Of a stretch of 64,000 nt of DNA, positions 16,648 through 25,721 are shown in pieces; positions within the stretch are counted from its first letter, which is position 1; every line of letters starts with the position of its first letter. Below the pieces are notes generated by a model. That model did not search any database and was not told the DNA's origin. It saw only the letters and a program-made list of their open reading frames with translations. Made by a program: the position numbers and the translations under genes. This stretch comes from Opitutales bacterium (GTDB lineage: Bacteria > Verrucomicrobiota > Verrucomicrobiia > Opitutales > JABSRG01). The stretch is from assembly GCA_028280845.1 (NCBI GenBank), contig JANQKZ010000038.1, forward strand, positions 285,876 through 349,875, read 5' to 3'.

Positions 16648-19600
16648 ATGCGCTCCCCGGAACAACTCGCCACCAAACCAGGCCCCCTCGCCTGGTTCGC
16701 CCGCAACCATGTCGTGGCCAACTTGATGATGGTGGTCCTGCTCGCCGGAGGCGCCCTCCAGGTGAGCAACATGAACAAGGAGGTCTTCCCCGACTTCACC
16801 TTCGATGCCGTCACCGTCAGCGTCTCCTTCCCCGGGTCGACCCCGGAAGACTCTGAACAGGGCATCGTCCTCGCCATTGAGGAAGCGGTCCGGGGCCTCG
16901 AAGGTGTGGTCGAAATCAATTCCACCGCCCGCGAGGGCGGGGCCACCGTCAGCATCGAATATGAGCTCGGCACCAACGAACAGAAATTTTACCAGGAGGT
17001 CCAGCAGGCCATCGACCGTATCCGCACCTTTCCCGAAGAGGCCGAAGAACCCCGCATATCCCTCGCCTCCCGCCGCCGCGAGGTGATCGATGCCGTGATC
17101 TTTGGCAACGCCTCCGAGCACGTCCTGCGAAACCTCGCGGAGGAAGCCCGCTTCACCCTTCTCGCCCACCCTTCCATTTCCCAAATCGATTACCAGTCCT
17201 CCAAAAACCTTGAAATCCATATCCAGCCCTCCATGGAAAGCCTGCGCCGCTACGGCCTGAGCTTTCAGGATATTTCGCGGATGGTCTCCCAGACCTCGGT
17301 CGAAGTCCCCGGAGGCAGCGTCCGTACCCAGGGAGGAGAAATCCTCGTCCGCTTTGACGAGCGCAAAGACTTTGCCCGTGAATTTGCCCGGATTCCCCTC
17401 CTTACCACCCAATCCGGAGCTATCGTCCGCCTCGAGGATGTCGCCCGGGTCGAAGAGAAATTCGAAGATGTCATCCGACTCGATTTCTACAACGGCCTGC
17501 CCGCCATGGGCCTGGAAATCTATCGGGTCGGCGACCAGACCCCCCTCGAAGTCACCACTGCCGTTCGGGAAGTGATGAGCGAGTTCGAGGCCTCCCTCCC
17601 GGAAGGAATCAACTTTGCCATCCGCAATGACCGGTCTGAGATCTATAAACAGCGCCAGGACCTCCTCCTGAAAAACGGCATGATCGGTCTGACGCTCGTC
17701 CTCGTCCTCCTCGGCACCTTTCTCGAAGTGCGCCTTGCCTTCTGGGTCACCATGGGGATTCCCATCTCCTTTCTCGGAGCCTTCCTCTTCCTCCCCGAAC
17801 TCGGTGTCACCCTGAACATGATCTCCATGTTCGCCTTCCTCATTGCCCTCGGTATTGTGGTCGACGACGCCATCGTCGTCGGAGAAAATATATACGAAAA
17901 CCGGCAAAACGGCATGCCGCCCATGAAGGCCGCCATCGCCGGGGTGCGACAGGTGGCCGTGCCGGTGACCTTCAGCATCCTGACCAACGTCGTCGCCTTC
18001 CTGCCTCTCTATTTTGTGCCCGGCTTTATCGGCAAGATATGGAAGGTCATCCCCCTCGTCGTCGGCACCGTCTTCATAGTTTCCCTCATCGAGGCCCTTG
18101 CCATTCTGCCGGCCCACTTGGGCCATTTGAAAGACAAACCGGATCGCGGCGTCATGAAGCGTATCCACGGATTTCAGCAAAAAGTCAGCAACCTCCTCCG
18201 CAACCTCATATACAACCTGTACGGGCCCTTCCTCGATGCCTGCATGCGCCACCGCTACCTGGTCGCCAGCACCAGCATCGCCATCCTTATGGTATCCCTC
18301 GCCTTCGCCATGAGCGGACGCATGGGCATGACCCTCTTTCCTTCCGTGGATTCAGACTACTCCTTTGTCAGCGTGCGCATGCCTTTGGGATCCCCCGAAA
18401 GTGAGATTTTTGCGGTGCAAAAAAAGCTCGACGAAGCGGCTCAACGCGTGATCGAAAAGAACGGCGGGCAGGGGATGTATGAAGGCACTTTTACCCAGAT
18501 TCAGGGAGACTCCATTTCCTCCCGTATCTACCTGGCTCCCCCTGATGTTCGCCCCTTGGAGAACCCGGAAGTCATCCAGAAGTGGCGGCAGGAGTTGGGC
18601 CCGATCCCCAGTGCCCAGGCAGTCCGCTTCCAGTCGAATCGAGGCGGCCCCGGCGGCCGTGGGAATGACCTCACCATCGAACTCGCTCACAGCGATGTGA
18701 AAACCCTCGAGCAGGCTGCCGCCCAGCTGGCCGAGGCCTTGGAACAGTTCCCCAGCACCAAAGACGTGGATGAAGGCTTCACCCCCGGTAAAATGCAGCT
18801 CGATTTCACCCTTAAGCCGGAGGGCCGCAGCCTCGGCCTGACCTCCAGCAATGTCGCCTCACAAATCCGTTCCGCCTTTTACGGCTCCCAGGCCATCCGG
18901 CAACAGCGCGGCCGGGATGAAGTCCGCGTCCTGGTCAAACTCCCCGAGGAGGATAGCCGGAGCCGCTACTCCATCGAACAGATGATGATCCAAACCCCGT
19001 CCGACGCCTTCGTCCCTCTCCGCAAGATTGCCGATTTCAACTGGGGCCGCGCCTACACCAGCATCGAGCGCCGGGACGGCCGCCGCATCATTGAGGTCGA
19101 GGCCGGGGTCGAACCGCGCGATGAGGTCACCCAGATCCTGAATACTTTGCAGGCCGATGTCTTACCCCAGCTCTTGCGGGACTACCCCGGGTTGGCCTAT
19201 TCCTTCGAAGGATCCCAGGCCGATATCCGCGAGTCCATGGCCGGCCTCGGCCAGGGCTTCATCCTTGCCTGTGTCATCATCTTCGTCCTCCTGGCTATTC
19301 CTTTTGGCAGCTATACCCAGCCCCTCATCGTCATGACCGCCCTCCCCTTCGGCATGGTCGGTGCCTTCATCGGTCACTGGATCATGGGTTACAGCCTCAG
19401 CGTCATCAGCATGATGGGCATCGTCGCCCTCTGTGGCGTCGTCATCAATGACTCCCTCATCATGGTCGTCTTTGCCAACGACCAGCGCAAAGAAGGTAAG
19501 AACCGCTACCAGGCGATGCACCTCGCCGGGGTCCGCCGTTTCCGCCCCATCCTCCTCACCACCATGACCACCTTCTTCGGCCTCGCTCCCATGATTTTCG

Positions 19601-19827
19601 AAACCTCACGCCAGGCCCGCTTCATGATCCCCATGGCCATCTCTCTCGGCTATGGCCTCGTCTTCGCCACCGCCATCACCCTCGTCCTCGTCCCCTCCCT
19701 CTATCTCATCCTCGAGGACATCCAGGACTTCTTCGCCAAGCTCACCGGCAAACCCCGCAAATCCATGCACGAGCGCACTGAAGAAGAAAAGGAAGAGTTC
19801 GTCGAAGAACCGACCCTGAATGCCTGA
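16648..19827 (+). CDS. RND-family inner-membrane efflux pump
   Basis: This 1059-residue proton-driven transporter of the AcrB/MdtB superfamily has the usual twelve-helix duplicated layout. The N-terminal helix (LAWFARNHVVANLMMVV) is followed by the porter domain (VEVPGGSVRTQGGEILVRF), then helices with GIVVDDAIVVGENIYENR carrying the paired aspartates of proton relay. The second half has GVVINDSLIMVVFAND. The C-terminal tail is acidic. Substrate is not predictable. With the two preceding genes it makes a complete tripartite system. The third codon positions are very C-rich, which also creates the long antisense reading frames here. Confidence 0.93.
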   Translation: MRSPEQLATKPGPLAWFARNHVVANLMMVVLLAGGALQVSNMNKEVFPDFTFDAVTVSVSFPGSTPEDSEQGIVLAIEEAVRGLEGVVEINSTAREGGATVSIEYELGTNEQKFYQEVQQAIDRIRTFPEEAEEPRISLASRRREVIDAVIFGNASEHVLRNLAEEARFTLLAHPSISQIDYQSSKNLEIHIQPSMESLRRYGLSFQDISRMVSQTSVEVPGGSVRTQGGEILVRFDERKDFAREFARIPLLTTQSGAIVRLEDVARVEEKFEDVIRLDFYNGLPAMGLEIYRVGDQTPLEVTTAVREVMSEFEASLPEGINFAIRNDRSEIYKQRQDLLLKNGMIGLTLVLVLLGTFLEVRLAFWVTMGIPISFLGAFLFLPELGVTLNMISMFAFLIALGIVVDDAIVVGENIYENRQNGMPPMKAAIAGVRQVAVPVTFSILTNVVAFLPLYFVPGFIGKIWKVIPLVVGTVFIVSLIEALAILPAHLGHLKDKPDRGVMKRIHGFQQKVSNLLRNLIYNLYGPFLDACMRHRYLVASTSIAILMVSLAFAMSGRMGMTLFPSVDSDYSFVSVRMPLGSPESEIFAVQKKLDEAAQRVIEKNGGQGMYEGTFTQIQGDSISSRIYLAPPDVRPLENPEVIQKWRQELGPIPSAQAVRFQSNRGGPGGRGNDLTIELAHSDVKTLEQAAAQLAEALEQFPSTKDVDEGFTPGKMQLDFTLKPEGRSLGLTSSNVASQIRSAFYGSQAIRQQRGRDEVRVLVKLPEEDSRSRYSIEQMMIQTPSDAFVPLRKIADFNWGRAYTSIERRDGRRIIEVEAGVEPRDEVTQILNTLQADVLPQLLRDYPGLAYSFEGSQADIRESMAGLGQGFILACVIIFVLLAIPFGSYTQPLIVMTALPFGMVGAFIGHWIMGYSLSVISMMGIVALCGVVINDSLIMVVFANDQRKEGKNRYQAMHLAGVRRFRPILLTTMTTFFGLAPMIFETSRQARFMIPMAISLGYGLVFATAITLVLVPSLYLILEDIQDFFAKLTGKPRKSMHERTEEEKEEFVEEPTLNA

Positions 19828-20010
19828 AAAGGAAGGAAATCCTAATTTTTTAATCCGGAACCCGGGCCCATACCCATTTCAGTATCAAAGCCGGAATTCA
19901 TTTTTCCCTTTTTGGATTTCGGATTTGTTTTGGGGTTTAGCGTTTAGGATTTCTCCATTTGGCTACTTGGGTATTTCGTCATTCCAGAACTCCTTCATGT
20001 TCACTTTCAT

Positions 20011-20085
20011 TCCATGATTTATTGAAAAACAATAAATTCTTATTGACTTAACCTATAAATTTATTGTTTTTCAATAAATCATGGA
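20011..20085. promoter_or_regulatory. Perfect 28-bp inverted repeat with two nested operator-like dyads
   Basis: Arms 20011-20038 and 20058-20085 are perfect reverse complements separated by 19 bp. Each arm itself holds a 17-bp dyad, TTATTG-N5-CAATAA (20019-20035 and 20061-20077), extendable to 21 bp. The second arm includes the ATG of the DUF2975 gene (20081). The nested layout suggests two binding sites for a dimeric regulator, and the small XRE protein encoded two genes down (20744) is the obvious candidate. Confidence 0.65.
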
Positions 20086-20725
20086 AACACAAGTCACCGC
20101 TCGATCTCTCAAAATCCTGCTCCTGTTTTTAAACCTCAGTTGGTGGACCACCCTCATCGGAGGGGGCCTCCTGCTCCTGATTGTCATAGTAATCCCTTTT
20201 ACTGATCGGGATGCCACGGTAGAGCGCTCCTTTCGCGCTGAGGTGAACCTTAAAGACACCTCGGCTTTTCAGGTCAAATCCACATCCGGCGAGGCCGGTT
20301 CCATTGAATTCAAGGAGCCCATCCTGGCCAAGATTACCCTGCCGGAAACCAGGCGAACCCAAAGCACGGAAGATTGGATTCTGATTCCGATCGTCGCTTT
20401 TGCTCTCGGAATCAGCTTGTGGTTCATTCACTTGCTGAGGCAGATCTGCCGGAGTGTCCGCGACGGAGAGCCCTTCACCCTGATCAATGCCAAGCGCATC
20501 CGGCTGTTGGCCCTGGCCCTCTTCCTCGGCACCGTGTTGGGCGACAACCTCCAATCCCTGTTCCGTATGTTCGCCGCCCGCGGCGTCCAACCCGATGGAT
20601 TCACCTTTTCCGCCTCATTTGGAATCGGGGGCGAAATCCTCTTCCTCGTCCTCATCCTCATGGTGCTCTCCGAAGTCTTTCGTCTCGGTGCCCGGATGCA
20701 GGAAGACCAGAAATTGACCATCTAA
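20081..20725 (+). CDS. DUF2975 family membrane protein
   Basis: The 214-residue protein has four hydrophobic segments (about 14-40, 98-120, 140-160, 185-205) in the arrangement of DUF2975 proteins, with an extracytoplasmic region of about 50 residues after the first helix. Its function is unknown. Such genes are typically paired with a small YozG-like XRE regulator, as here with an 18-bp gap. The start codon is inside an inverted repeat arm, so the same site likely controls transcription. Confidence 0.75.
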   Translation: METQVTARSLKILLLFLNLSWWTTLIGGGLLLLIVIVIPFTDRDATVERSFRAEVNLKDTSAFQVKSTSGEAGSIEFKEPILAKITLPETRRTQSTEDWILIPIVAFALGISLWFIHLLRQICRSVRDGEPFTLINAKRIRLLALALFLGTVLGDNLQSLFRMFAARGVQPDGFTFSASFGIGGEILFLVLILMVLSEVFRLGARMQEDQKLTI

Positions 20726-20743
20726 CGGCCTAGCCCCTCCCTC

Positions 20744-20959
20744 ATGCCCATCAAAGTCAAACTGGACCGCGTCATGCTCGATCAAGCGGTATCGCTCACC
20801 GAGCTGGCCGACCGCATCGGGATCACCCTCGCCAACCTCTCCATCCTTAAAACAGGCAAAGCCAAAGCCATTCGCTTCTCCACTCTCGAAGCCCTCTGCC
20901 AGGAGCTAAACTGCCAACCCGGGGACCTGATTGTTTTCGAAGAAAACGAACAAGAATGA
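20744..20959 (+). CDS. YozG-like XRE/Cro helix-turn-helix regulator
   Basis: This 71-residue protein is essentially one HTH domain: LTELADRIGITLANLSILKTGKAKAIRF, then the family-typical end LCQELNCQPGDLIVFEEN. It matches the short DNA-binding proteins that accompany DUF2975 membrane proteins. It probably binds the TTATTG-N5-CAATAA dyads at the head of its own operon (inference). The C-terminus is acidic. Confidence 0.85.
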   Translation: MPIKVKLDRVMLDQAVSLTELADRIGITLANLSILKTGKAKAIRFSTLEALCQELNCQPGDLIVFEENEQE

Positions 20960-20995
20960 CGAAGTAGCCAAATACCCAATACCGTGGTCCCCCAA

Positions 20996-21412
20996 TCAAC
21001 CACGATAGATTTTGGCAAAGATCAGATGGAGTTCCTTGGCCTCTTGAAAAACCGGGATGCCTGTCTCCCTCAGTTCGGGAACAGCGCGAACAATCATACG
21101 GACAAAAAACTTCGTCTCGCGGGCTTCCTTCTTGCAGGTTGAAATCTTGTGGCGGAAATCCTTTTTCGAAACCGCGTCATCAGCCTCACAATAATTCGCA
21201 CCCACACTCGTCCCCGCCCCAATGATTTGAGAAATCAATCGCTCAGTTAAGCAGGACCTCGGGACCTTCTTGGCAAAATCAATCACCATCTCCCCAAACC
21301 GAGCCGTCCGCTCAGCAAGATCATACGGCTTCCCTCCTTCATTTAATTGGAAGGCTTCGTCATTGGATATTTTATCATTTCTTAGGTATTTGGGTGTTTC
21401 ATCATTCGTCAT
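20996..21412 (-). CDS. Four-helix bundle protein (S23 / 23S rRNA intervening-sequence family)
   Basis: The 138-residue protein contains the S23-type four-helix bundle from about residue 28 (YDLAERTARFGEMVIDFAKKV, then GAGTSVGANYCEADDAVSKKDF, and KKEARETKFFVRMI). The first 27 residues are low in hydrophobics and are encoded by a GACGAATGA-like repetitive stretch, so the true start may be later. Proteins of this family were first found in rRNA intervening sequences but occur widely in genomes; their role is unknown. Similar micro-repeats occur at 19970-20000 and 20950-20985. Confidence 0.8.
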   Translation of the reverse strand: MTNDETPKYLRNDKISNDEAFQLNEGGKPYDLAERTARFGEMVIDFAKKVPRSCLTERLISQIIGAGTSVGANYCEADDAVSKKDFRHKISTCKKEARETKFFVRMIVRAVPELRETGIPVFQEAKELHLIFAKIYRG

Positions 21413-21437
21413 TTTTCCTCCTCCTTCCCCTCACGGT

Positions 21438-22847
21438 TCACACGTCCACGACTTCCCCCAACTCCGGAAGAACCGCCTCATTCCCCCACCGCTTCTGAAT
21501 CTCCCGCGCCAGGGGTTCCCGGCCTTTCGCCTCCCCATGATTCAGGATGATCCGCGGGCTGTCCTTCCCCGGAGCCAGCTCGCCCAGCCAGTGCAGCAAA
21601 TCATCCTGCCCGGCATGCGCACTGAACCCACCCAGGGTGTGGATCGTCGCCTTCACCGAGATAGCTTCGCCAAAAATTTTCACTTCATCGCGACCTTCCA
21701 CCAGCAGCCGTCCCAAGGTGCCTTCGCCTTGATAACCCACAAAGAGCACATCAGTATTGGCCTTCCACAGACTGTGCCGGAAATGATGCAGAATCCGCCC
21801 CCCCGTGCACATTCCCGAGCCCGCAATCACCATCATCGGCCCCTTCACCTTATTGATCGCACGTGATTCATCGGCCGACATGCAGAGCTTCAAGGTATCC
21901 AGGTCTGCCCGGATCGGCTTGTCCTTCCGGTGGGCCATAAATTCCTCGTCAAACAGCTCCACGTGCCGCCAGTAGATGTCTGTCGCCTTGATCGCCATCG
22001 GGCTGTCCAGGAAAATCGGAAACTTGGGCACCCCACCATGGCGGAACATGAGGGCCAGGAGGTAGATCAACAGCTGCGACCGCCCCACCGCAAAACTGGG
22101 CACCAGCAGCCGCGCCTTGCGCTTCACCGCCGCATGGATGATCGCCTCAAACTCATCAATCGTGGGCCCCAGCGGTTTGTGGCTCCGGTCGCCATAGGTC
22201 GACTCCATCACGACCACATCCGCCGATCGAAATTGTTCCGGGTCTCGCAGAATCGGCGCCCCGGTCGGCCCCAGATCCCCCGAAAAGATCACCCGCTTTT
22301 CTCCGCCTTCCCCAGCCTGTAGCCGCAACAGGATGCTTGCCGAGCCGATCATGTGTCCAGCTTCCGCCCACTTTGCACTGATTTGAGGAGTCAGCTGCAC
22401 CCAGTCATCATAGGGAACCGCCCGCAGCCGCTTCAGGGTTTCGTCCACATCTGCCTGGGAATAGGTCGGTTCCAATGCTTCCTTCCCCGCCCGCAAGCGC
22501 CGGCGATTCGTCCGTTCCAGGTCCATCATCTGGATATGGACCGAGTCTTCCAGGATCAGGGCCGCCACCTCCCCCGTGGCCTGCGTGCAATAAATCTGCC
22601 CGGTGTAGCCGTGTTTGATCAATAAAGGCAAGCGCCCCACATGGTCCAGGTGCGCATGGGTGAGCAGCACCGCGTGCAGCCCGGCAGGGTTCAACTCCTG
22701 GGAGACCGCATTCTTCCCCTCCGGCTGCCCATAGCCCTGAAACAACCCGAAATCCACCAGAATTCTCGATTCGAGATGAGCCACCAGGGTGGCCGATCCG
22801 GTCACTTCCCCGGCCGCCCCTAAAAAGCGAAGCGTTGTGTGCGACAT
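21438..22847 (-). CDS. MBL-fold beta-CASP ribonuclease-like protein
   Basis: This 469-residue protein is a metallo-beta-lactamase fold hydrolase with the di-zinc motif THAHLDH (H64, H66, D68, H69). Further motifs are GSASILLRL, FSGDLG and the beta-CASP block ESTYGDR. The C-terminal half has the RNA-specificity motif (SGMCTGGRILHHFRH, TLGGFSAHAGQDDLLHWL). It resembles bacterial homologues of CPSF-73 that act as RNases. It is cytosolic, with no obvious operon partner. Confidence 0.88.
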   Translation of the reverse strand: MSHTTLRFLGAAGEVTGSATLVAHLESRILVDFGLFQGYGQPEGKNAVSQELNPAGLHAVLLTHAHLDHVGRLPLLIKHGYTGQIYCTQATGEVAALILEDSVHIQMMDLERTNRRRLRAGKEALEPTYSQADVDETLKRLRAVPYDDWVQLTPQISAKWAEAGHMIGSASILLRLQAGEGGEKRVIFSGDLGPTGAPILRDPEQFRSADVVVMESTYGDRSHKPLGPTIDEFEAIIHAAVKRKARLLVPSFAVGRSQLLIYLLALMFRHGGVPKFPIFLDSPMAIKATDIYWRHVELFDEEFMAHRKDKPIRADLDTLKLCMSADESRAINKVKGPMMVIAGSGMCTGGRILHHFRHSLWKANTDVLFVGYQGEGTLGRLLVEGRDEVKIFGEAISVKATIHTLGGFSAHAGQDDLLHWLGELAPGKDSPRIILNHGEAKGREPLAREIQKRWGNEAVLPELGEVVDV

Positions 22848-23177
22848 GGAATAAGCCTACAGTTAATCCTCCAAACCCTAAAGACGAAAATCCCGTCCCT
22901 CCTCAACCCGACCTCAACCTGGAGACGCCTTTCCCAGGCCGCAGGTGAAAAAAAATCCGGATATAGATTCCATATGGAACCCAACCCCCCTACTCAAGGT
23001 TCAGGTAGAATAAGGTTCCCCAGCTTCAAGGTGTGAGCTTAAATCCTGATTCATTCTGTATCCCCAAAAGCCTCAAGCCTAGCCTGTCCTTCCCAGACGC
23101 TTATCAACCCGTTCTAGACATCGAGCCCAATTCTATCCAATATCCCACTATTCTGTTCACCTCAAAAACATAATCAT
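22848..23177. other. Gene-free 330 bp between divergent genes
   Basis: This holds the promoters of the divergent MBL protein and Gfo/Idh/MocA genes. The only notable element is the 12-bp perfect palindrome TTCCATATGGAA at 22968-22979. I see no coding region, RNA gene or strong promoter hexamers. Confidence 0.5.
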
Positions 23178-24500
23178 ATGACTGATTTATCCCGCCGTAC
23201 CTTTCTCAAGAAAACCTCCGCCGGCCTGACCGCTGCCACCGCAGCCGGTCTGGCTGCTTCCACTTCCGCCCAGGGCGCCCCTCATGCGGGCGGCTCCGAC
23301 AAAATCCGGGTTGGTGTGGTCGGCACCGGTGGCCGGGGCACCGGCGCCTGCATGGACATTGCCGAGGCCCACCCCTCCGTCGAGATCTACGCCATGTATG
23401 ACCTCTTCCACGACCGCGTCATGGAGTCCTATAAGCGGCTCAAGACCGGTGAAGACCGCGGCAGTGGCGTCAATTTCCGCCGCGGCATCCCCAAGGAGCA
23501 ATTCAATGTCACCAAAGACCGGATCTTCTCCGACTGGGACGGCTTTGATGCCCTCCTCGATTCCGGTATCGATGTCATCATCCTGGCCACCCCTCCCGGC
23601 TTCCGTCCCTATCATACCCGCAAGGCCGTGGAGAAAGGCATTCACCTCTTCATTGAAAAACCGGTCGCCGTCGACCCGGCCGGGGTCCGGCATTTCATGG
23701 AATCCGTAGAAATGGCCGAAAAGAAAGGTATCTATATCCTGACCGGTACCCAGCGCCGCCATGATCCTTCATGGAAAGACACCATCGCCCGGATCCATGA
23801 AGGTGCCATTGGAGACATTAAAGGCGGTTCCATTTATTGGATGGGGTCCGAACTCTGGCACCGCGGCAGCAACCCCCGCTGGTCCGATATGGAATACCAA
23901 TGCCGCAACTGGTATTATTTCAACTGGCTCTCCGGTGACCATATCGTCGAGCAACATCTCCACAATGTGGATGTCATGCTCTGGGTCATGGGAACCCTTC
24001 CCGTCTCCGCCTATGGTATGGGGGGTCGCGGCAACCGCACCGACCCGAAATACGGTAACATCTGGGATCATTTTGCCGTCGAATACGTCTTCCCCGATGG
24101 GCAGCGTTGGCATAGCATGTCCCGCCAGATCCCGCGGGGCCAGGGCACCAGCCGCGTCGGCGAATTCGTCGTCGGCACAAAAGGCACCTCCGACCCCAAG
24201 GGCTTTATCCACGGAGAGCATGCCTGGGAATACACCGGAAAGCAGGTCCGCTCCCAGCTGCAGGAACACGTCAATTTCATCAACGACCTCCGGGCCGGAA
24301 AGTATATGAACGAAGGCAAACAGGTCGCCGAGGCCACCATGGGCTGTATCCTCGGCCGCATGTCCGCCTACACCGGCCGCCAGATCAAGTGGGACTGGGC
24401 CTGGAACGCCTCCCAGCTCGATACCTTCCCTGAAAAACTGGCCTGGGGCGACCATCCGGTCCCAGATGTCCCCATCGCCGGCATGGAGACACTGGTCTAG
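23178..24500 (+). CDS. Gfo/Idh/MocA family oxidoreductase, TAT-exported
   Basis: The 440-residue protein starts with a twin-arginine signal (SRRTFLKKTSAGLTAATAAG), so it is exported folded to the periplasm with its cofactor. The Rossmann region reads RVGVVGTGGRGTGACMDIA, followed by the family motif IEKPVAVDPAG, where the lysine is the usual catalytic residue. The C-terminal alpha/beta domain matches the large paralogous group of exported Gfo/Idh/MocA proteins in Planctomycetes and Verrucomicrobia. Substrate is unknown, probably a sugar or cyclitol. A strong terminator follows at 24524. Confidence 0.9.
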   Translation: MTDLSRRTFLKKTSAGLTAATAAGLAASTSAQGAPHAGGSDKIRVGVVGTGGRGTGACMDIAEAHPSVEIYAMYDLFHDRVMESYKRLKTGEDRGSGVNFRRGIPKEQFNVTKDRIFSDWDGFDALLDSGIDVIILATPPGFRPYHTRKAVEKGIHLFIEKPVAVDPAGVRHFMESVEMAEKKGIYILTGTQRRHDPSWKDTIARIHEGAIGDIKGGSIYWMGSELWHRGSNPRWSDMEYQCRNWYYFNWLSGDHIVEQHLHNVDVMLWVMGTLPVSAYGMGGRGNRTDPKYGNIWDHFAVEYVFPDGQRWHSMSRQIPRGQGTSRVGEFVVGTKGTSDPKGFIHGEHAWEYTGKQVRSQLQEHVNFINDLRAGKYMNEGKQVAEATMGCILGRMSAYTGRQIKWDWAWNASQLDTFPEKLAWGDHPVPDVPIAGMETLV

Positions 24501-24523
24501 ATTACATTAATGACTCGACCTTT

Positions 24524-24560
24524 AACTGCCTCAGGACTAACCCTCTGAGGCAGTTTTTTT
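24524..24560 (+). terminator. Intrinsic terminator
   Basis: An 11-bp perfect stem (AACTGCCTCAG / CTGAGGCAGTT) with a 10-base loop is followed by a run of Ts ending at 24560. It terminates the Gfo/Idh/MocA gene. It directly abuts the ATG used for the next gene (24561), which casts doubt on that start. Confidence 0.9.
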
Positions 24561-25139
24561 ATGGGCCCGCTCTCCACACCCTGCCTTCCGCGCTGCCAGG
24601 TTATCCCCTCCTGGCTCGCCTTGCTCTTCCTTATGCTGCCACTCTCCCTCCCGGCCTCTCCCAGGGTGGCCGTCGTGGACTTTGATGTCCTCTCGCGCAT
24701 GATGGCGGACCAGGATCCGGAATTTTCCCGCCGCTCCCAACTCCTTGAGGACCAGATCGCCGCCACACAAAACGGCATTGAAGAACTCAAAAAGACGATC
24801 GGGACCTTCAATTCCCAAGCCATTCGTATGAGCCGAGAGGGCAACCAGGCCCGGGCCGAGGAAATCTTCTCCCAGGCCCAGGCCTTCGAGGAAACCAGAT
24901 CCGGGCAGGAACGGACCCTCGCCCGCCTCCAGGCCGACTTGGGTGCCCTCACCGTGGAGCTGGAACAGAAAATTTCTGCCGCCATCGCCGAGATCGCCAA
25001 AGCGAAAAACGTCGACCTGGTCCTCCAATCCCCCGAGCGGGGCGCCCCCCTCTTCCTGCATCAAACGGCCCCGCTGCATTTCATTCTCCTCAACCGGGAT
25101 GTCGCCCGCACCCTCGGCCTTGACCCAGATCAGCCATGA
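24561..25139 (+). CDS. OmpH/Skp-family periplasmic chaperone-like protein
   Basis: The protein of up to 192 residues has a hydrophobic export signal at about 17-33 ending before SPRVAVVDFDVL. It shows the Skp pattern: a short beta strand VAVVD, a long charged coiled coil (about 50-135), and a second strand VDLVLQ. Skp proteins hold unfolded outer-membrane proteins in the periplasm. The ATG at 24561 follows a terminator without room for a promoter, so translation may begin further in, for example at the TTG near 24618 or ATG at 24633. Its stop overlaps the next gene by ATGA. Confidence 0.75.
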   Translation: MGPLSTPCLPRCQVIPSWLALLFLMLPLSLPASPRVAVVDFDVLSRMMADQDPEFSRRSQLLEDQIAATQNGIEELKKTIGTFNSQAIRMSREGNQARAEEIFSQAQAFEETRSGQERTLARLQADLGALTVELEQKISAAIAEIAKAKNVDLVLQSPERGAPLFLHQTAPLHFILLNRDVARTLGLDPDQP

Positions 25140-25705
25140 GTCCTCGCAGGTTCTCCCTCAGGTTCAGCCTGGCCCTACTATGGATCCTGAACGCGCCCCT
25201 CCACGCCAGTGATCCGGAAGCGGCCGCTCCCCCCATCCGGATTGCCATCCTCCGTGCGGATGATGTCATCCAGGGCTACTTCAACCAGGAAGCCGTCCGC
25301 CAGCAAATGGATGCCTCCTTCCGGAAAAGTGAACCCTATTTGAGGAAAAACCGGATCCTCAACAAGCTGATCCGCGAATACGAGACCGGCCAGGAAGCCC
25401 TCGACCAGGCCGAAACGGATGAACGCCGGTATGAGATCAGTCTCACCCTCAATAAGCTGGCCCAGGAAGCGAACCTCGCCCGCGAAGAGCTCCTCCAGAT
25501 GGGAGAGGCCTACAAGCTCCAGGTCTTCGACCGCTGGAGAAACTCCATGATTCAAGCCGCCAGAGCCATGGCCGACGATCGCGGCATCACCCATCTCTAC
25601 CTCGCCACCCAGGATTTCCTCCCCACCGTTTACTACATCCGGGAAGGCTTCCCCCTCATCGACCTCACCCCCGATATTCAAGCCAAAATAGCCGGGGAAG
25701 GCTAA
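25136..25705 (+). CDS. Second OmpH/Skp-like exported protein
   Basis: This 189-residue protein has a signal peptide (about 1-25, ending LHASDPE). A strand IRIAILRADDVI, a long charged helical region (about 60-135) and a terminal strand ITHLYLATQDF give the same architecture as the preceding gene. Sequence identity with it is low. The ATGA overlap (25136-25139) points to translational coupling. Likely a paralogous periplasmic chaperone; assignment is from architecture. Confidence 0.6.
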   Translation: MSPRRFSLRFSLALLWILNAPLHASDPEAAAPPIRIAILRADDVIQGYFNQEAVRQQMDASFRKSEPYLRKNRILNKLIREYETGQEALDQAETDERRYEISLTLNKLAQEANLAREELLQMGEAYKLQVFDRWRNSMIQAARAMADDRGITHLYLATQDFLPTVYYIREGFPLIDLTPDIQAKIAGEG

Positions 25706-25721
25706 ATTCAGGCCCCAGCCA

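Noticed and set aside
16630..18252. A 540-residue open frame antisense to the RND pump gene
   Set aside because: It mirrors the C-rich third positions of the pump gene, has a His/Asp/Gly-rich composition with no domain, and the sense strand is a clear transporter.
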